Assembly: GCA_028283725.1 (NCBI GenBank)
Contig: JAPWKC010000004.1
Coordinates: 62,001-126,000 of the forward strand
DNA length: 64,000 nucleotides
Reading direction: 5' to 3'
Source: Neorhizobium sp.
Lineage (GTDB): Bacteria; Pseudomonadota; Alphaproteobacteria; Rhizobiales; Rhizobiaceae
Positions 17,910 through 27,075 of the stretch are shown one piece after another. The position numbers and the translations under genes were made by a program. The notes below the pieces were generated by a model. That model saw only the letters and a list, made by a program, of their open reading frames with translations, had not been told where the DNA came from and ran no database searches. Position 1 is the stretch's first letter. Each line of letters starts with the position of its first letter.

Positions 17910-19298
17910 ATGACCGCCTATGATTATGATCTGTTCGTCATCGGTGGCGGCTCCGGCGGGGTGAGGGCGGGTCGCGTCGCAGCCTCGCTCGGCAAGCGGG
18001 TCGGGATCGCGGAAGAATTCCGTTATGGCGGTACCTGCGTCATCCGCGGCTGCGTGCCGAAAAAACTCTATGTCTACGCCTCGCAATTCTCCGAGCATTT
18101 CGAGGATGCCGAAGGATTCGGCTGGACTGTCGGTGAACGGTCGTTCGACTGGAAGAAGCTGGTCGCCGCGAAGGACAAGGAAATCACCCGTCTCGAAGGC
18201 ATCTATCGCCGAGGTCTCGAAAACAACAAGGCCGAGGTTTTCGACAGTCGCGCGGAGCTTGTCGATGCCCATACCGTGCGTCTCGTCTCCTCGGACAAGA
18301 CGGTGACGGCCGAGCGGATCGTGATCGCCACCGGTGGGGTGGCGAACGCGCATATCTCGCTGCCCGGCTACGAGCATTGCATCTCGTCCAACGAGGCCTT
18401 CGACCTCGACGCGCTGCCGCGCTCGATCCTGATTGCCGGCGGCGGCTATATCGCCGTCGAATTCGCCAATATCTTCCACGGCCTCGGCGTCGCGGTAACG
18501 CTGATCTATCGCGGCAAGGAGATCCTGTCGCGCTTCGACCACGACATGCGTCAGGGCCTGCACAAGGCGATGGTGGAGAAGGGTATCCGTATCCTGACGA
18601 CCGATGTGATCGAGAGCGTGGAAAAGCGCGCAGACGGCGAACTTGTGGCCAAGACCAAGAACGGCGAGACGATCGTTGCCGATCAGGTCATGCTGGCGCT
18701 CGGCCGTGATCCGAACACCAAGGGGCTCGGTCTCGACGCGGCCGGGGTTGCCGTCGATCATGCGGGTGCGATCATCGTCGATGCGTTTTCGCGCACGAGC
18801 GTCGAGAATATCTATGCGCTCGGCGACGTCACCAACCGGGTACAGCTGACGCCGGTCGCCATCCATGAGGCGATGTGCTTTATCGAGACCGTCTATCGTG
18901 ACAACCCGACCAAGCCGGATCACGAGCTGATCGCGACGGCCGTCTTCTCGCAGCCGGAGATCGGCACCGTTGGGATCAGCGAGGAAGAGGCGGGCAAGCA
19001 CTATGCCGAGCTTGAGGTCTACCGCGCCGAATTCCGGCCGATGAAGGCGACGATTTCCGGCCGCTCAGAGCGGATGATCATGAAGCTGATCGTCGATGCG
19101 GCGAGCCGCAAGGTGGTCGGTGCGCATATTCTCGGTCACGAAGCCGGCGAGATGGCGCAGCTGATCGGCGTGTCGCTGAAGGCCGGCGTGACGAAGGACG
19201 ACTTCGACCGGACGATGGCGCTGCATCCGTCTGCTGCCGAAGAACTCGTGACGATGTACAATCCGAGCTATCGGATCGTGAAGGGCGAGCGGGTTTGA
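17910..19298 (+). CDS. gor: Glutathione-disulfide reductase
   Basis: Reduces oxidised glutathione with NADPH; cytoplasmic FAD homodimer. The FAD-binding motif is GGGSGGVRAGRVAASLG. The redox cysteines are in GGTCVIRGCVPKK. The NADPH-binding motif is AGGGYIAVEFANIFHGLG, and the C-terminal HPSAAEELVTM supplies the catalytic His-Glu pair. The AAGGAG at 17898-17903 fits the ATG at 17910 rather than the GTG at 17907. The protein is 462 residues, normal for Gor. Confidence 0.95.
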   Translation: MTAYDYDLFVIGGGSGGVRAGRVAASLGKRVGIAEEFRYGGTCVIRGCVPKKLYVYASQFSEHFEDAEGFGWTVGERSFDWKKLVAAKDKEITRLEGIYRRGLENNKAEVFDSRAELVDAHTVRLVSSDKTVTAERIVIATGGVANAHISLPGYEHCISSNEAFDLDALPRSILIAGGGYIAVEFANIFHGLGVAVTLIYRGKEILSRFDHDMRQGLHKAMVEKGIRILTTDVIESVEKRADGELVAKTKNGETIVADQVMLALGRDPNTKGLGLDAAGVAVDHAGAIIVDAFSRTSVENIYALGDVTNRVQLTPVAIHEAMCFIETVYRDNPTKPDHELIATAVFSQPEIGTVGISEEEAGKHYAELEVYRAEFRPMKATISGRSERMIMKLIVDAASRKVVGAHILGHEAGEMAQLIGVSLKAGVTKDDFDRTMALHPSAAEELVTMYNPSYRIVKGERV

Positions 19299-19406
19299 AA
19301 CCTGCAATCTGCAATCGTCGCGGGCGTGCGTTTCGCGGCGGTTTCTGACCTAGTCAAGGGGCGGATTAAGAGCTATAAGCCGCCACTTCCAAAAATCGAG
19401 CATGCC

Positions 19407-19423
19407 GGGTGCGGTTAGCACCC
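19407..19423 (+). promoter_or_regulatory. Hairpin in the aroG leader
   Basis: GGGTGC at 19407-19412 pairs with GCACCC at 19418-19423 around GGTTA. It ends 20 bases before the aroG ATG and so lies close to the ribosome-binding site. It could affect translation; no further regulatory element was seen. Confidence 0.35.
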
Positions 19424-19443
19424 AGGCCCTAAGGTGACGTGAT

Positions 19444-20817
19444 ATGGCACAGAATTGGACCCCGAACAGCTGGCGCAACAAGCCCATCCAGCAGGTTCCG
19501 GATTATCCGGACCAGGCGGCGCTTGCCGCAACGGAAGCCCAGCTCGGAACCTTTCCGCCCCTCGTCTTCGCCGGCGAGGCGCGGCGTCTGAAGAAGCAGT
19601 TGGCCAATGTGGCGGAAGGCAATGCCTTCCTGTTGCAGGGCGGCGACTGCGCCGAGAGCTTCTACGAGCATGGCGCCGACAATATCCGCGACTTCTTCCG
19701 CGCCTTCCTGCAGATGGCCGTGGTGCTGACCTTTGGCGCCCAGCTGCCGGTGGTGAAGGTCGGTCGTATCGCCGGTCAGTTCGCCAAGCCGCGCTCCTCG
19801 AATATCGAGCGCCAGAACGATGTGGAACTGCCGTCCTACCGCGGTGACATCATCAACGGCATCGACTTCACGCCGGAGAGCCGCATTCCCAGCCCGGAGC
19901 GCCAGCTCGACGCCTACCGTCAGTCGGCGGCGACGCTGAACCTTCTGCGCGCGTTCGCGATGGGCGGTTACGCCAATCTTGAAAACGTCCACAAGTGGAT
20001 GCTCGGCTTCGTCAAGGATTCACCGCAGGGCGAGCGCTACAAGAAGCTGGCGGATCGCATCAGCGAGACGATGGACTTCATGCAGGCGATCGGCATCTCC
20101 GCGGAAAACAATCCGAGCCTGCGCGAGACGGATTTCTTCACCAGCCACGAAGCCCTGCTTCTCGGCTATGAAGAGTCCTTGACGCGCGTCGATTCGACCT
20201 CGGGCGACTGGTACGCAACGTCCGGCCACATGCTGTGGATCGGCGACCGTACGCGCCAGCTCGACCATGCGCATGTGGAGTATTTCCGCGGCATCAAGAA
20301 CCCGATCGGCCTGAAATGCGGCCCGTCGCTGCAGCCCGACAACCTGATCGAGCTCATCGACGCGCTGAACCCGGCCAATGAGGCGGGTCGCCTGACCCTG
20401 ATCTGCCGTTTCGGCCATGACAAGGTGGCGGATTCGCTGCCGAAGCTCATTCGCGCCGTCGAGCGCGAGGGCAAAAAGGTCGTCTGGTCCTGCGATCCGA
20501 TGCATGGCAACACGATCACGCTCAACAACTACAAGACCCGGCCTTTCGACCGGATCCTGTCGGAAGTGGAAAGCTTCTTCCAGATCCACCGTGCAGAAGG
20601 CACGCATCCGGGCGGCATCCATATCGAGATGACCGGCAAGGACGTGACGGAATGCACGGGCGGTGCGCGTGCGGTGACGGCCGGCGATCTTCAGGATCGC
20701 TACCACACCCATTGCGATCCGCGCCTCAACGCCGACCAGGCGCTGGAACTGGCGTTCCTGCTGGCCGAGCGGATGAAGAGCGGACGCGACGAGAAGCGGA
20801 TGGTCGTCAACGGCTAA
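19444..20817 (+). CDS. aroG: 3-Deoxy-7-phosphoheptulonate synthase, class II
   Basis: First step of the shikimate pathway, joining phosphoenolpyruvate and erythrose 4-phosphate. This is the plant-like class II enzyme. Recognisable segments are [73 protein letters not shown] and [10 protein letters not shown]. The 457-residue length is typical. It stands alone between gor and the tad-type genes and is closed by a strong terminator. Confidence 0.96.
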   Translation: MAQNWTPNSWRNKPIQQVPDYPDQAALAATEAQLGTFPPLVFAGEARRLKKQLANVAEGNAFLLQGGDCAESFYEHGADNIRDFFRAFLQMAVVLTFGAQLPVVKVGRIAGQFAKPRSSNIERQNDVELPSYRGDIINGIDFTPESRIPSPERQLDAYRQSAATLNLLRAFAMGGYANLENVHKWMLGFVKDSPQGERYKKLADRISETMDFMQAIGISAENNPSLRETDFFTSHEALLLGYEESLTRVDSTSGDWYATSGHMLWIGDRTRQLDHAHVEYFRGIKNPIGLKCGPSLQPDNLIELIDALNPANEAGRLTLICRFGHDKVADSLPKLIRAVEREGKKVVWSCDPMHGNTITLNNYKTRPFDRILSEVESFFQIHRAEGTHPGGIHIEMTGKDVTECTGGARAVTAGDLQDRYHTHCDPRLNADQALELAFLLAERMKSGRDEKRMVVNG

Positions 20818-20852
20818 GGCTTGGCTGAGATCAGCCGCGACCACGACAAAAG

Positions 20853-20893
20853 AACGAACAAGGCCGGTGTTCATCGCCGGCCTTGTTCGTTTC
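20853..20893. terminator. Bidirectional terminator between aroG and tadG
   Basis: A perfect 15-bp stem: AACGAACAAGGCCGG at 20853-20867 with CCGGCCTTGTTCGTT at 20877-20891, nine-base loop, A-rich before and TTTC after. It serves two converging genes. Confidence 0.8.
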
Positions 20894-20912
20894 TGCGTCC
20901 AGGTGCTGAACC

Positions 20913-22697
20913 CTACTGGACGAGAACGGGATTGCGGCAGGTGGCGCCGCCGACCTGAATGTCTGCCTCGCCGATGCGCACGCCGAGAACGAGAAGCAGG
21001 TTGTAAAGCAGCGAATCGATCGGCGTGAGCGCTGCGCCCAGAGTGGCGCCGAGCGCGGCGGTGACGGGTTGCAGGCTGAAGCCGAGCCCGAGAAGATCGA
21101 TGCGCAGATCGAGATTGCCAAGAAGCGTACTGCTGAGCGAGGACAGGGCATTTTCCGTCGAGATCGTCTTGATCTTGTTGGATGCGATGTCCGACGGCGA
21201 GAATGTCAGCCGCTTGGTCGTCATGTTGGTCGACTGGGCGTCCGCCATGCCCGAAACGCTCAACAGCAGGGTCGAGATGAGTGCGGCGCGCGTGACGCGG
21301 GGCTCGGTGCCGAAATTGCTGAAGTTCGAAGTGTTCACGTCGCCGATCGCTATCTCGGCCACGCCGGGGATGGCGTCGATATCGACCGTTGCGGTGTTGG
21401 ACGAGGTCGAGCAGGTGATGTTGGCCAGCCGAGCCTCGGCATAGGCCACTTCGACATAGAGGGGGATGCGGACTTTCAGGCCCAGCACGGCCTGCAGGCC
21501 ATCGACCACGACTTCGACCGCAAGCCGCGTCTGCGCCGTGCGCACCACCGATCCGGGAGAGCCGACGGCCAGATGCGGCGTGGCGACTGCCGGCTGGCCG
21601 ATCGCAAGCGTGACCTTGACCCCGCCGAGGCCGGGCAGGGTGGCGCCGAGATCGAGCGCCAGCTGCTTGCCGCCGTTCGCTGCGGTCGCAGCTGCCGAAA
21701 TGATGTCGAAGACGCTGGCATTGACCGTCAGATTGCCGGCCTGACCGATCAGCTTCGGCGCGACTGAGCCGAGCGACAGGACATTTTGCAGCTGAACGTT
21801 GACCGCCGTCTTGTTGAGCGTCTTCTGGAGATTGTTGACGATGGTCTGGACGGCGGGCGTCAGGCCAGTCGTCTTGCCGATCGCCGTCAGTAGCACACCG
21901 TAGTTGATGTTGGTCTTCAGGAGACTGTCATATGTCCCCGCCTGGAGACCAAGGTTCAGCGCCAGAACATCGAGTGTGCTGAGCACGTTAATCTGCGCGT
22001 CGGCCAGCGACTGGTAGTCCATGGCCTTGAGCGAGATCGTCGTGCCGAGCATCTGCCCGAGCAACTGGTTCAGGAGACCCTCGTTGATGCTGGCCAGCCG
22101 CGAGCCGATCGAGAAGGCGGCGACGCGATCGGTGGCGGCGGTGCCTGTGGCGCCAAGATCCGGCGGCGTGGCGAAGCTGCTGGCGAAATAGAGGCTGCCC
22201 TTCTGATGCAGCGTCACCCGCACCGAATCATAGGGCTGGACGCCGGCCTGGAAACGGGAGCCCGCTGCCACAGTCGGGTCGGGCACGTAGTGGCCGCGCA
22301 CCACATCCGCATAGCCGCTGACGTTGCGATAGACATTGGTCGGATCATAGGGCAGCGTCGCATTCGGCGTCAGAAGCGTGCTGTCCTGCCTGACGGCATA
22401 ATTCATGTTGTTGAGCGTGAAATACTGAAGCACGGCCTGTTCGGGTGCGGCCACCTGGGACGCAGCGGAGATTGCCGCAAGGTCGGCCATTTCCTGCAAC
22501 TGGCGCTTTTGCAGCGTCAGGCTGCCGTAATCGACCCCGAGCGCGAGCACGCCGAGCATGAGGGGGAGAGTGAGCGCGGTGGTGATCGCGATGTTGCCGC
22601 TGCGATCTCCGCAAAGGCGCCGGAGCCGCGTGAAACGCGCAGACGAGATGGTTCCGCGCAGGTGCCTGCGGACGATGGAGAGCCGGAAGGGCTGCAT
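20913..22697 (-). CDS. TadG-like pilus/secretion-associated protein
   Basis: A 594-residue protein with a Flp-pilus (Tad) type N-terminus: basic residues, then GNIAITTALTLPLMLGVLALGVDYG, a prepilin-like membrane segment near residues 36-60, and KRQLQEMADLAAISAA. The remaining 520 residues are predicted to lie outside the inner membrane and contain beta-rich, low-similarity sequence. No von Willebrand MIDAS motif was seen. It follows tadE by one base and is probably cotranscribed. The rest of the tad machinery is absent from this window. Confidence 0.8.
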   Translation of the reverse strand: MQPFRLSIVRRHLRGTISSARFTRLRRLCGDRSGNIAITTALTLPLMLGVLALGVDYGSLTLQKRQLQEMADLAAISAASQVAAPEQAVLQYFTLNNMNYAVRQDSTLLTPNATLPYDPTNVYRNVSGYADVVRGHYVPDPTVAAGSRFQAGVQPYDSVRVTLHQKGSLYFASSFATPPDLGATGTAATDRVAAFSIGSRLASINEGLLNQLLGQMLGTTISLKAMDYQSLADAQINVLSTLDVLALNLGLQAGTYDSLLKTNINYGVLLTAIGKTTGLTPAVQTIVNNLQKTLNKTAVNVQLQNVLSLGSVAPKLIGQAGNLTVNASVFDIISAAATAANGGKQLALDLGATLPGLGGVKVTLAIGQPAVATPHLAVGSPGSVVRTAQTRLAVEVVVDGLQAVLGLKVRIPLYVEVAYAEARLANITCSTSSNTATVDIDAIPGVAEIAIGDVNTSNFSNFGTEPRVTRAALISTLLLSVSGMADAQSTNMTTKRLTFSPSDIASNKIKTISTENALSSLSSTLLGNLDLRIDLLGLGFSLQPVTAALGATLGAALTPIDSLLYNLLLVLGVRIGEADIQVGGATCRNPVLVQ

Positions 22698-22698
22698 G

Positions 22699-23118
22699 TC
22701 AGACGCCTCCCATCCGCAGCGTGGCGAAGCGGCGGATCACCGGGCTCGGCATGGCAAAACTGTAGAGGCTGACGATCGGCAGGTTGCTCGCGTCATAGGT
22801 GACCGTCACCGTAAACTGGTTTGGATTGGTGGCGTCCTGCTGTACCGTGGTGGTAAAATACTTCTTGTCCAGCAGTGCGTAGTTCATCGTGCTCTTCGTC
22901 ATGAAGTCGCTGACGAGCTGCTTGCGCTCGGCATCCGTCAGACCGGCGACGGCCGTGCGGGCGGCATCCGCCGCCACCTGCTGGACGGAATGGGCGGCGC
23001 CGAGATAAATGCCGTAGCCGATCAGGCTGAAGAGCGTCATGAACAGGAGTGGCGCCACGAGGGCAAATTCGACGGCCGAACTGCCGGACCGGCTTTTGAG
23101 CAGGGACCTGAAACGCAT
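22699..23118 (-). CDS. TadE-family pseudopilin-like protein
   Basis: A 139-residue protein with the TadE signature: SRSGSSAVEFALVAPLLFMTL near residues 10-30, the conserved Glu at the start of a single membrane helix, then IYLGAAHSVQQVAADAARTAVAGL. TadE proteins are minor pseudopilins for Flp pili. The ATG at 23118 (MRFRSLL) has a GGGGAG site upstream; the frame extends to 23166 without one. It leads the tadE-tadG pair. Confidence 0.87.
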   Translation of the reverse strand: MRFRSLLKSRSGSSAVEFALVAPLLFMTLFSLIGYGIYLGAAHSVQQVAADAARTAVAGLTDAERKQLVSDFMTKSTMNYALLDKKYFTTTVQQDATNPNQFTVTVTYDASNLPIVSLYSFAMPSPVIRRFATLRMGGV

Positions 23119-23369
23119 GATACTCTCCCCATACATCAGTATTTTCGAATATAATGAAACGCGCACGCTAATAATCGATTAAGATCGGCGGTCGAATTGT
23201 GGAGGTTCCCCGTATTCGACAAAATCCGGTATAAGGGCCCCGCGGAGGCGGTGCTTGCGGTGGTTTGCGGCGTCATTGCAGCGCGTGCGCGGCTCACCTG
23301 CAAAAATGTTGGCGGTCGCGGGGGTGCTTGCCGTTGCGGTTGGCCCATACGGGCGCTAAATCTTGGGCC

Positions 23370-25043
23370 ATGACTCAGGATATCGCCCAGACCTTCCGTA
23401 TTGCCGTTGTCCAGTACAACCCCACTGTCGGCGATGTCGCCGGCAATCTGGCGCTTGCCCGCGAGGCGCGCGCCAAGGCCGCCGCCGGTGGCGCCGATAT
23501 CGTCCTGTTCACCGAGCTTTTCATCTCCGGCTATCCGCCGGAGGATCTGGTGCTGAAGCCCGCCTTTCTGGAGACCTGCCTTGCGGCGGTCGAAAATCTC
23601 GCCGACGACACCGCCGACGGCGGGCCGGGCGTGATTATCGGCTTCCCACGTCTCTCTGACATCGGCCGTCACAATTCGGTCGCCGTCCTCGATGGCGGCA
23701 AGATCATCGCCATTCGCGACAAGGTCGACCTGCCGAATTACGGCGAGTTCGACGAGAAGCGCGTCTTCGTTGCCGGAGCGATGCCGGGGCCTGTGAATTT
23801 CCGCGGCGTGCGGATCGGCATTCCGATCTGCGAGGATATCTGGGGTGATCTGGGCGTCTGCGAGACGCTGGCCGAAAGCGGCGCGGAAATCCTGCTCGTG
23901 CCGAACGGTTCGCCCTATTGTCGCGACAAGGTGGATATCCGCCATCAGGTCGTCTTGAAACAGGTCATCGAGACCGGCCTGCCGCTGATCTACGCAGCGC
24001 AACTCGGCGGCCAGGACGAACTGGTCTTTGACGGCGCGACCTTCGCATTCAATGCCGATAGGTCGCTCGCCTTCCAATTGGCGCAGTTCCTGCCCGAAAT
24101 TGCCGTGACCGAATGGGCCCGCAAGGACGGAACGTGGCATTGCGTGGGTGGACCGGTCGCGCGTATCCCTGAAAAGGAAGAGGCGGATTATCGCGCCTGC
24201 CTTCTCGGCTTCCGCGATTATGTCAACAAGAACGGCTTCAAGTCTGTCGTGCTCGGCCTGTCCGGCGGCATCGATTCGGCCATCTGCGCGGCGATTGCGG
24301 TCGATGCGCTCGGTGCCGACAGGGTGCGCACGATCATGCTGCCCTATCGCTACACGTCGGAAGAGTCGTTTGCGGATGCCGCTGACTGCGCCAGGGCGCT
24401 CGGTTGCCGGTATGATATCGTGCCGATCGCCGAACCCGTCGAGGGTTTTTCTTCGGCGCTGTCGGAGCTTTTCGAAGGCACCGAGACCGGTATCACGGAA
24501 GAAAACCTGCAAAGCCGCGCCCGTGGCGTGATCCTGATGGCGATCTCCAACAAGTTCGGCGCGATGGTGGTGACGACCGGCAACAAGTCGGAAATGTCGG
24601 TCGGCTATGCAACGCTCTATGGCGATATGAACGGCGGCTTCAACCCGATCAAGGATCTCTACAAGATGCAGGTCTATGCGCTGTCCGACTGGCGCAACAA
24701 GCATCTGCCGGAAGGTGCGCTCGGGCCGGCCGGCCTTGTGATCCCGCAGAACATCATCGACAAGGCGCCATCTGCGGAGCTGCGCCCGGACCAGAAGGAT
24801 CAGGATTCGCTGCCGCCCTATCCGGTGCTCGACGACATTCTCGAATGCCTCGTCGAAATGGAGATGGGGACCGACGAGATCATTGCGCGCGGGCATGATG
24901 CTGCAACCGTCCACCGGATCGAGCATCTGCTCTATCTGGCCGAATACAAGCGGCGGCAGTCGGCGCCGGGGGTGAAGATCACCAGAAAGAACTTCGGTCG
25001 CGACCGTCGCTACCCGATCACCAACCGCTTTCGCGATCGCTGA
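23370..25043 (+). CDS. nadE: Glutamine-dependent NAD+ synthetase
   Basis: Makes NAD+ from nicotinic acid adenine dinucleotide, with ammonia taken from glutamine. It has a two-domain layout. The N-terminal nitrilase-type glutaminase spans about 1-270, with Glu in FTELFISGYPPEDL, Lys in RDKVDLPNYGEFDE and Cys in GIPICEDIWGD. The C-terminal synthetase has the ATP loop LGLSGGIDSA and the TGNKSEMSVGYATLYGD segment. The ATG at 23370 starts a normal 557-residue protein (MTQDIAQTFRIAVVQYNP); the open frame further upstream does not resemble NadE. Confidence 0.96.
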   Translation: MTQDIAQTFRIAVVQYNPTVGDVAGNLALAREARAKAAAGGADIVLFTELFISGYPPEDLVLKPAFLETCLAAVENLADDTADGGPGVIIGFPRLSDIGRHNSVAVLDGGKIIAIRDKVDLPNYGEFDEKRVFVAGAMPGPVNFRGVRIGIPICEDIWGDLGVCETLAESGAEILLVPNGSPYCRDKVDIRHQVVLKQVIETGLPLIYAAQLGGQDELVFDGATFAFNADRSLAFQLAQFLPEIAVTEWARKDGTWHCVGGPVARIPEKEEADYRACLLGFRDYVNKNGFKSVVLGLSGGIDSAICAAIAVDALGADRVRTIMLPYRYTSEESFADAADCARALGCRYDIVPIAEPVEGFSSALSELFEGTETGITEENLQSRARGVILMAISNKFGAMVVTTGNKSEMSVGYATLYGDMNGGFNPIKDLYKMQVYALSDWRNKHLPEGALGPAGLVIPQNIIDKAPSAELRPDQKDQDSLPPYPVLDDILECLVEMEMGTDEIIARGHDAATVHRIEHLLYLAEYKRRQSAPGVKITRKNFGRDRRYPITNRFRDR

Positions 25044-25171
25044 CCGCCGCAGGGCCATGGTCACTGGAATGGAGCATTGGGACTGGCACAGTCACCGGCC
25101 GGTGAGGTTATGCACTGGTGGTCAAAGAAGGGGTGCTTGCCTCTGATCCGGCGAAGGCGCATAAGCGCCTC

Positions 25172-25331
25172 GTCAGGTGCCTGCGCTTGCGCGGGAGAAT
25201 CGGGAATCCGGTGAAAGACCGGAACGTGCCCAACGCTGTAAGGCCGACACACGCTGCATGGAATGAGCGCCACTGGGAAACCGGGAAGGCGGCAGCGGGT
25301 GGATGAAGCCCAGTCAGAAGACCGGCCTGAC
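25172..25331 (+). promoter_or_regulatory. Cobalamin (B12) riboswitch
   Basis: The leader of bluB carries the conserved parts of the cobalamin aptamer. The closing stem is GTCAGG at 25172-25177 with CCTGAC at 25326-25331. Inside are GGGAATCCGGTGAAAGACCGG (near 25200), a GCCCAACGCTGTAAGG-type segment, the B12 box GCGCCACTGGGAAACCGG (near 25267) and GTCAGAAGACCGG just before the closing strand. It should bind adenosylcobalamin and repress bluB. Confidence 0.93.
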
Positions 25332-25361
25332 ACGATTGACCCTGAGCGCGTGGACGGCGAT

Positions 25362-25410
25362 CGGGTTTCGTTGTACCCGCTCTCGGCCCCGATGGCCTCA
25401 TGAACGGGTA
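25362..25410 (+). promoter_or_regulatory. Possible riboswitch expression platform
   Basis: ACCCG at 25375-25379 can pair either with CGGGT at 25362-25366 or with CGGGT at 25405-25409 (six pairs if 25374-25379 is used with 25405-25410). The two hairpins exclude each other. The second lies about 24 bases before the bluB start, so control of translation is possible. No T-run is present. Confidence 0.4.
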
Positions 25411-25430
25411 TGGCGCATTGTTGGGGTTGA

Positions 25431-26120
<690 letters not shown>

Positions 26121-26168
26121 GTTTTCGTCCCCGTGCGGTGACGTCGGTCATCCTTTTGCACAGGGCGG

Positions 26169-26903
26169 TTATTGCTGCGGCTGCGGCCCCTCGGATTTCG
26201 GGTGGGCCAGATCGATGCTCTCATCCGGATAGAATACCGGGCCGACCGTCCTGACCTTGATGTTCGGGTCCCATGGCCGATCCGGCGGTGGCGGAGGGCG
26301 CACCGCCGGGACCTGCGGTTTCAACGCCGGCTGCGTGGCGATGGCGGTGATCGACGGAGACGACGGATCGTCCTTCGGCAGGGCGATACCCTGGATCTTC
26401 ATCCGCTCCTTGCGGTCCTCTTCGAGATCGGTCGGAATGCAGCCGTTCTGGCGGATCGCGGCCATGATCGGTCCACGTTGCGGGTCCTGGCGGATCAGCG
26501 AAGCGCCGCTGCGTTCCGAGACCAGCGTCTCGCGGGCCTTTTCCTGCATGTCGAGCGACTGCTGCATTGCCTGGCAATCCTGCGGGCCGGGTTCATCGCC
26601 GGACCCCGCGTCATAGGCAGTGTCACCGCCGCGCGGCGCGCCGAGATGAACGATGCTTCCGCCGCCGCAGCCGTCGCGGCGCATCTCGATGCGAAGCTGG
26701 CGGATGGCCGCATTGGCGCGCGCCATATCCTGGGCATTGGCGCGCATCTGCGCCGTGTTGCCGATCAGTTCGGGCAGGTTGTTGAGTTCGCGGTAAAGTG
26801 CTGCACAGCCGGCGACATCGCGGGCCGAGGCTACCGCCGGGACAAGCACGAGAGGTGCGATCAGCAATGCGTGAAAACGCAATGTGGCGGGCTTGGCTCG
26901 CAT
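26169..26903 (-). CDS. Secreted hypothetical protein, Cys-containing, Pro-rich tail
   Basis: Not recognised as a named family. The 244 residues start with a signal peptide (LLIAPLVLVPAVASA). A helical region with cysteines at about 33, 79, 109 and 155 follows (AGCAALYRELNNLPEL, RRDGCGGGSIVHLG, GPQDCQAMQQSLDMQ, RQNGCIPTD), and then a Pro-rich segment (VRPPPPPDRPWDP). An even number of spaced cysteines suggests disulfides in the periplasm. Similar small DUF-type secreted proteins are common in rhizobia. Neighbours give no functional hint. Confidence 0.65.
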   Translation of the reverse strand: MRAKPATLRFHALLIAPLVLVPAVASARDVAGCAALYRELNNLPELIGNTAQMRANAQDMARANAAIRQLRIEMRRDGCGGGSIVHLGAPRGGDTAYDAGSGDEPGPQDCQAMQQSLDMQEKARETLVSERSGASLIRQDPQRGPIMAAIRQNGCIPTDLEEDRKERMKIQGIALPKDDPSSPSITAIATQPALKPQVPAVRPPPPPDRPWDPNIKVRTVGPVFYPDESIDLAHPKSEGPQPQQ

Positions 26904-27075
26904 CCGGCAATCCTATCGGTTCAAAATGCCCGGCCATGATAGGCGGGGCAGATTGACAATGTGATAAGCGCTCGCCGGTTCCCGCGGAACGATCCTTGTG
27001 GTCGATCCTTGCGGTCTATCCTTGTGGCAGATCCTGACGGCCGAGACCGGCAGGATGCTGCTGCGTCTGGCAGGC

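Noticed and set aside
23136..25064. A 642-codon open frame antisense to nadE
   Set aside because: Shadow frame; nadE has both catalytic domains intact.
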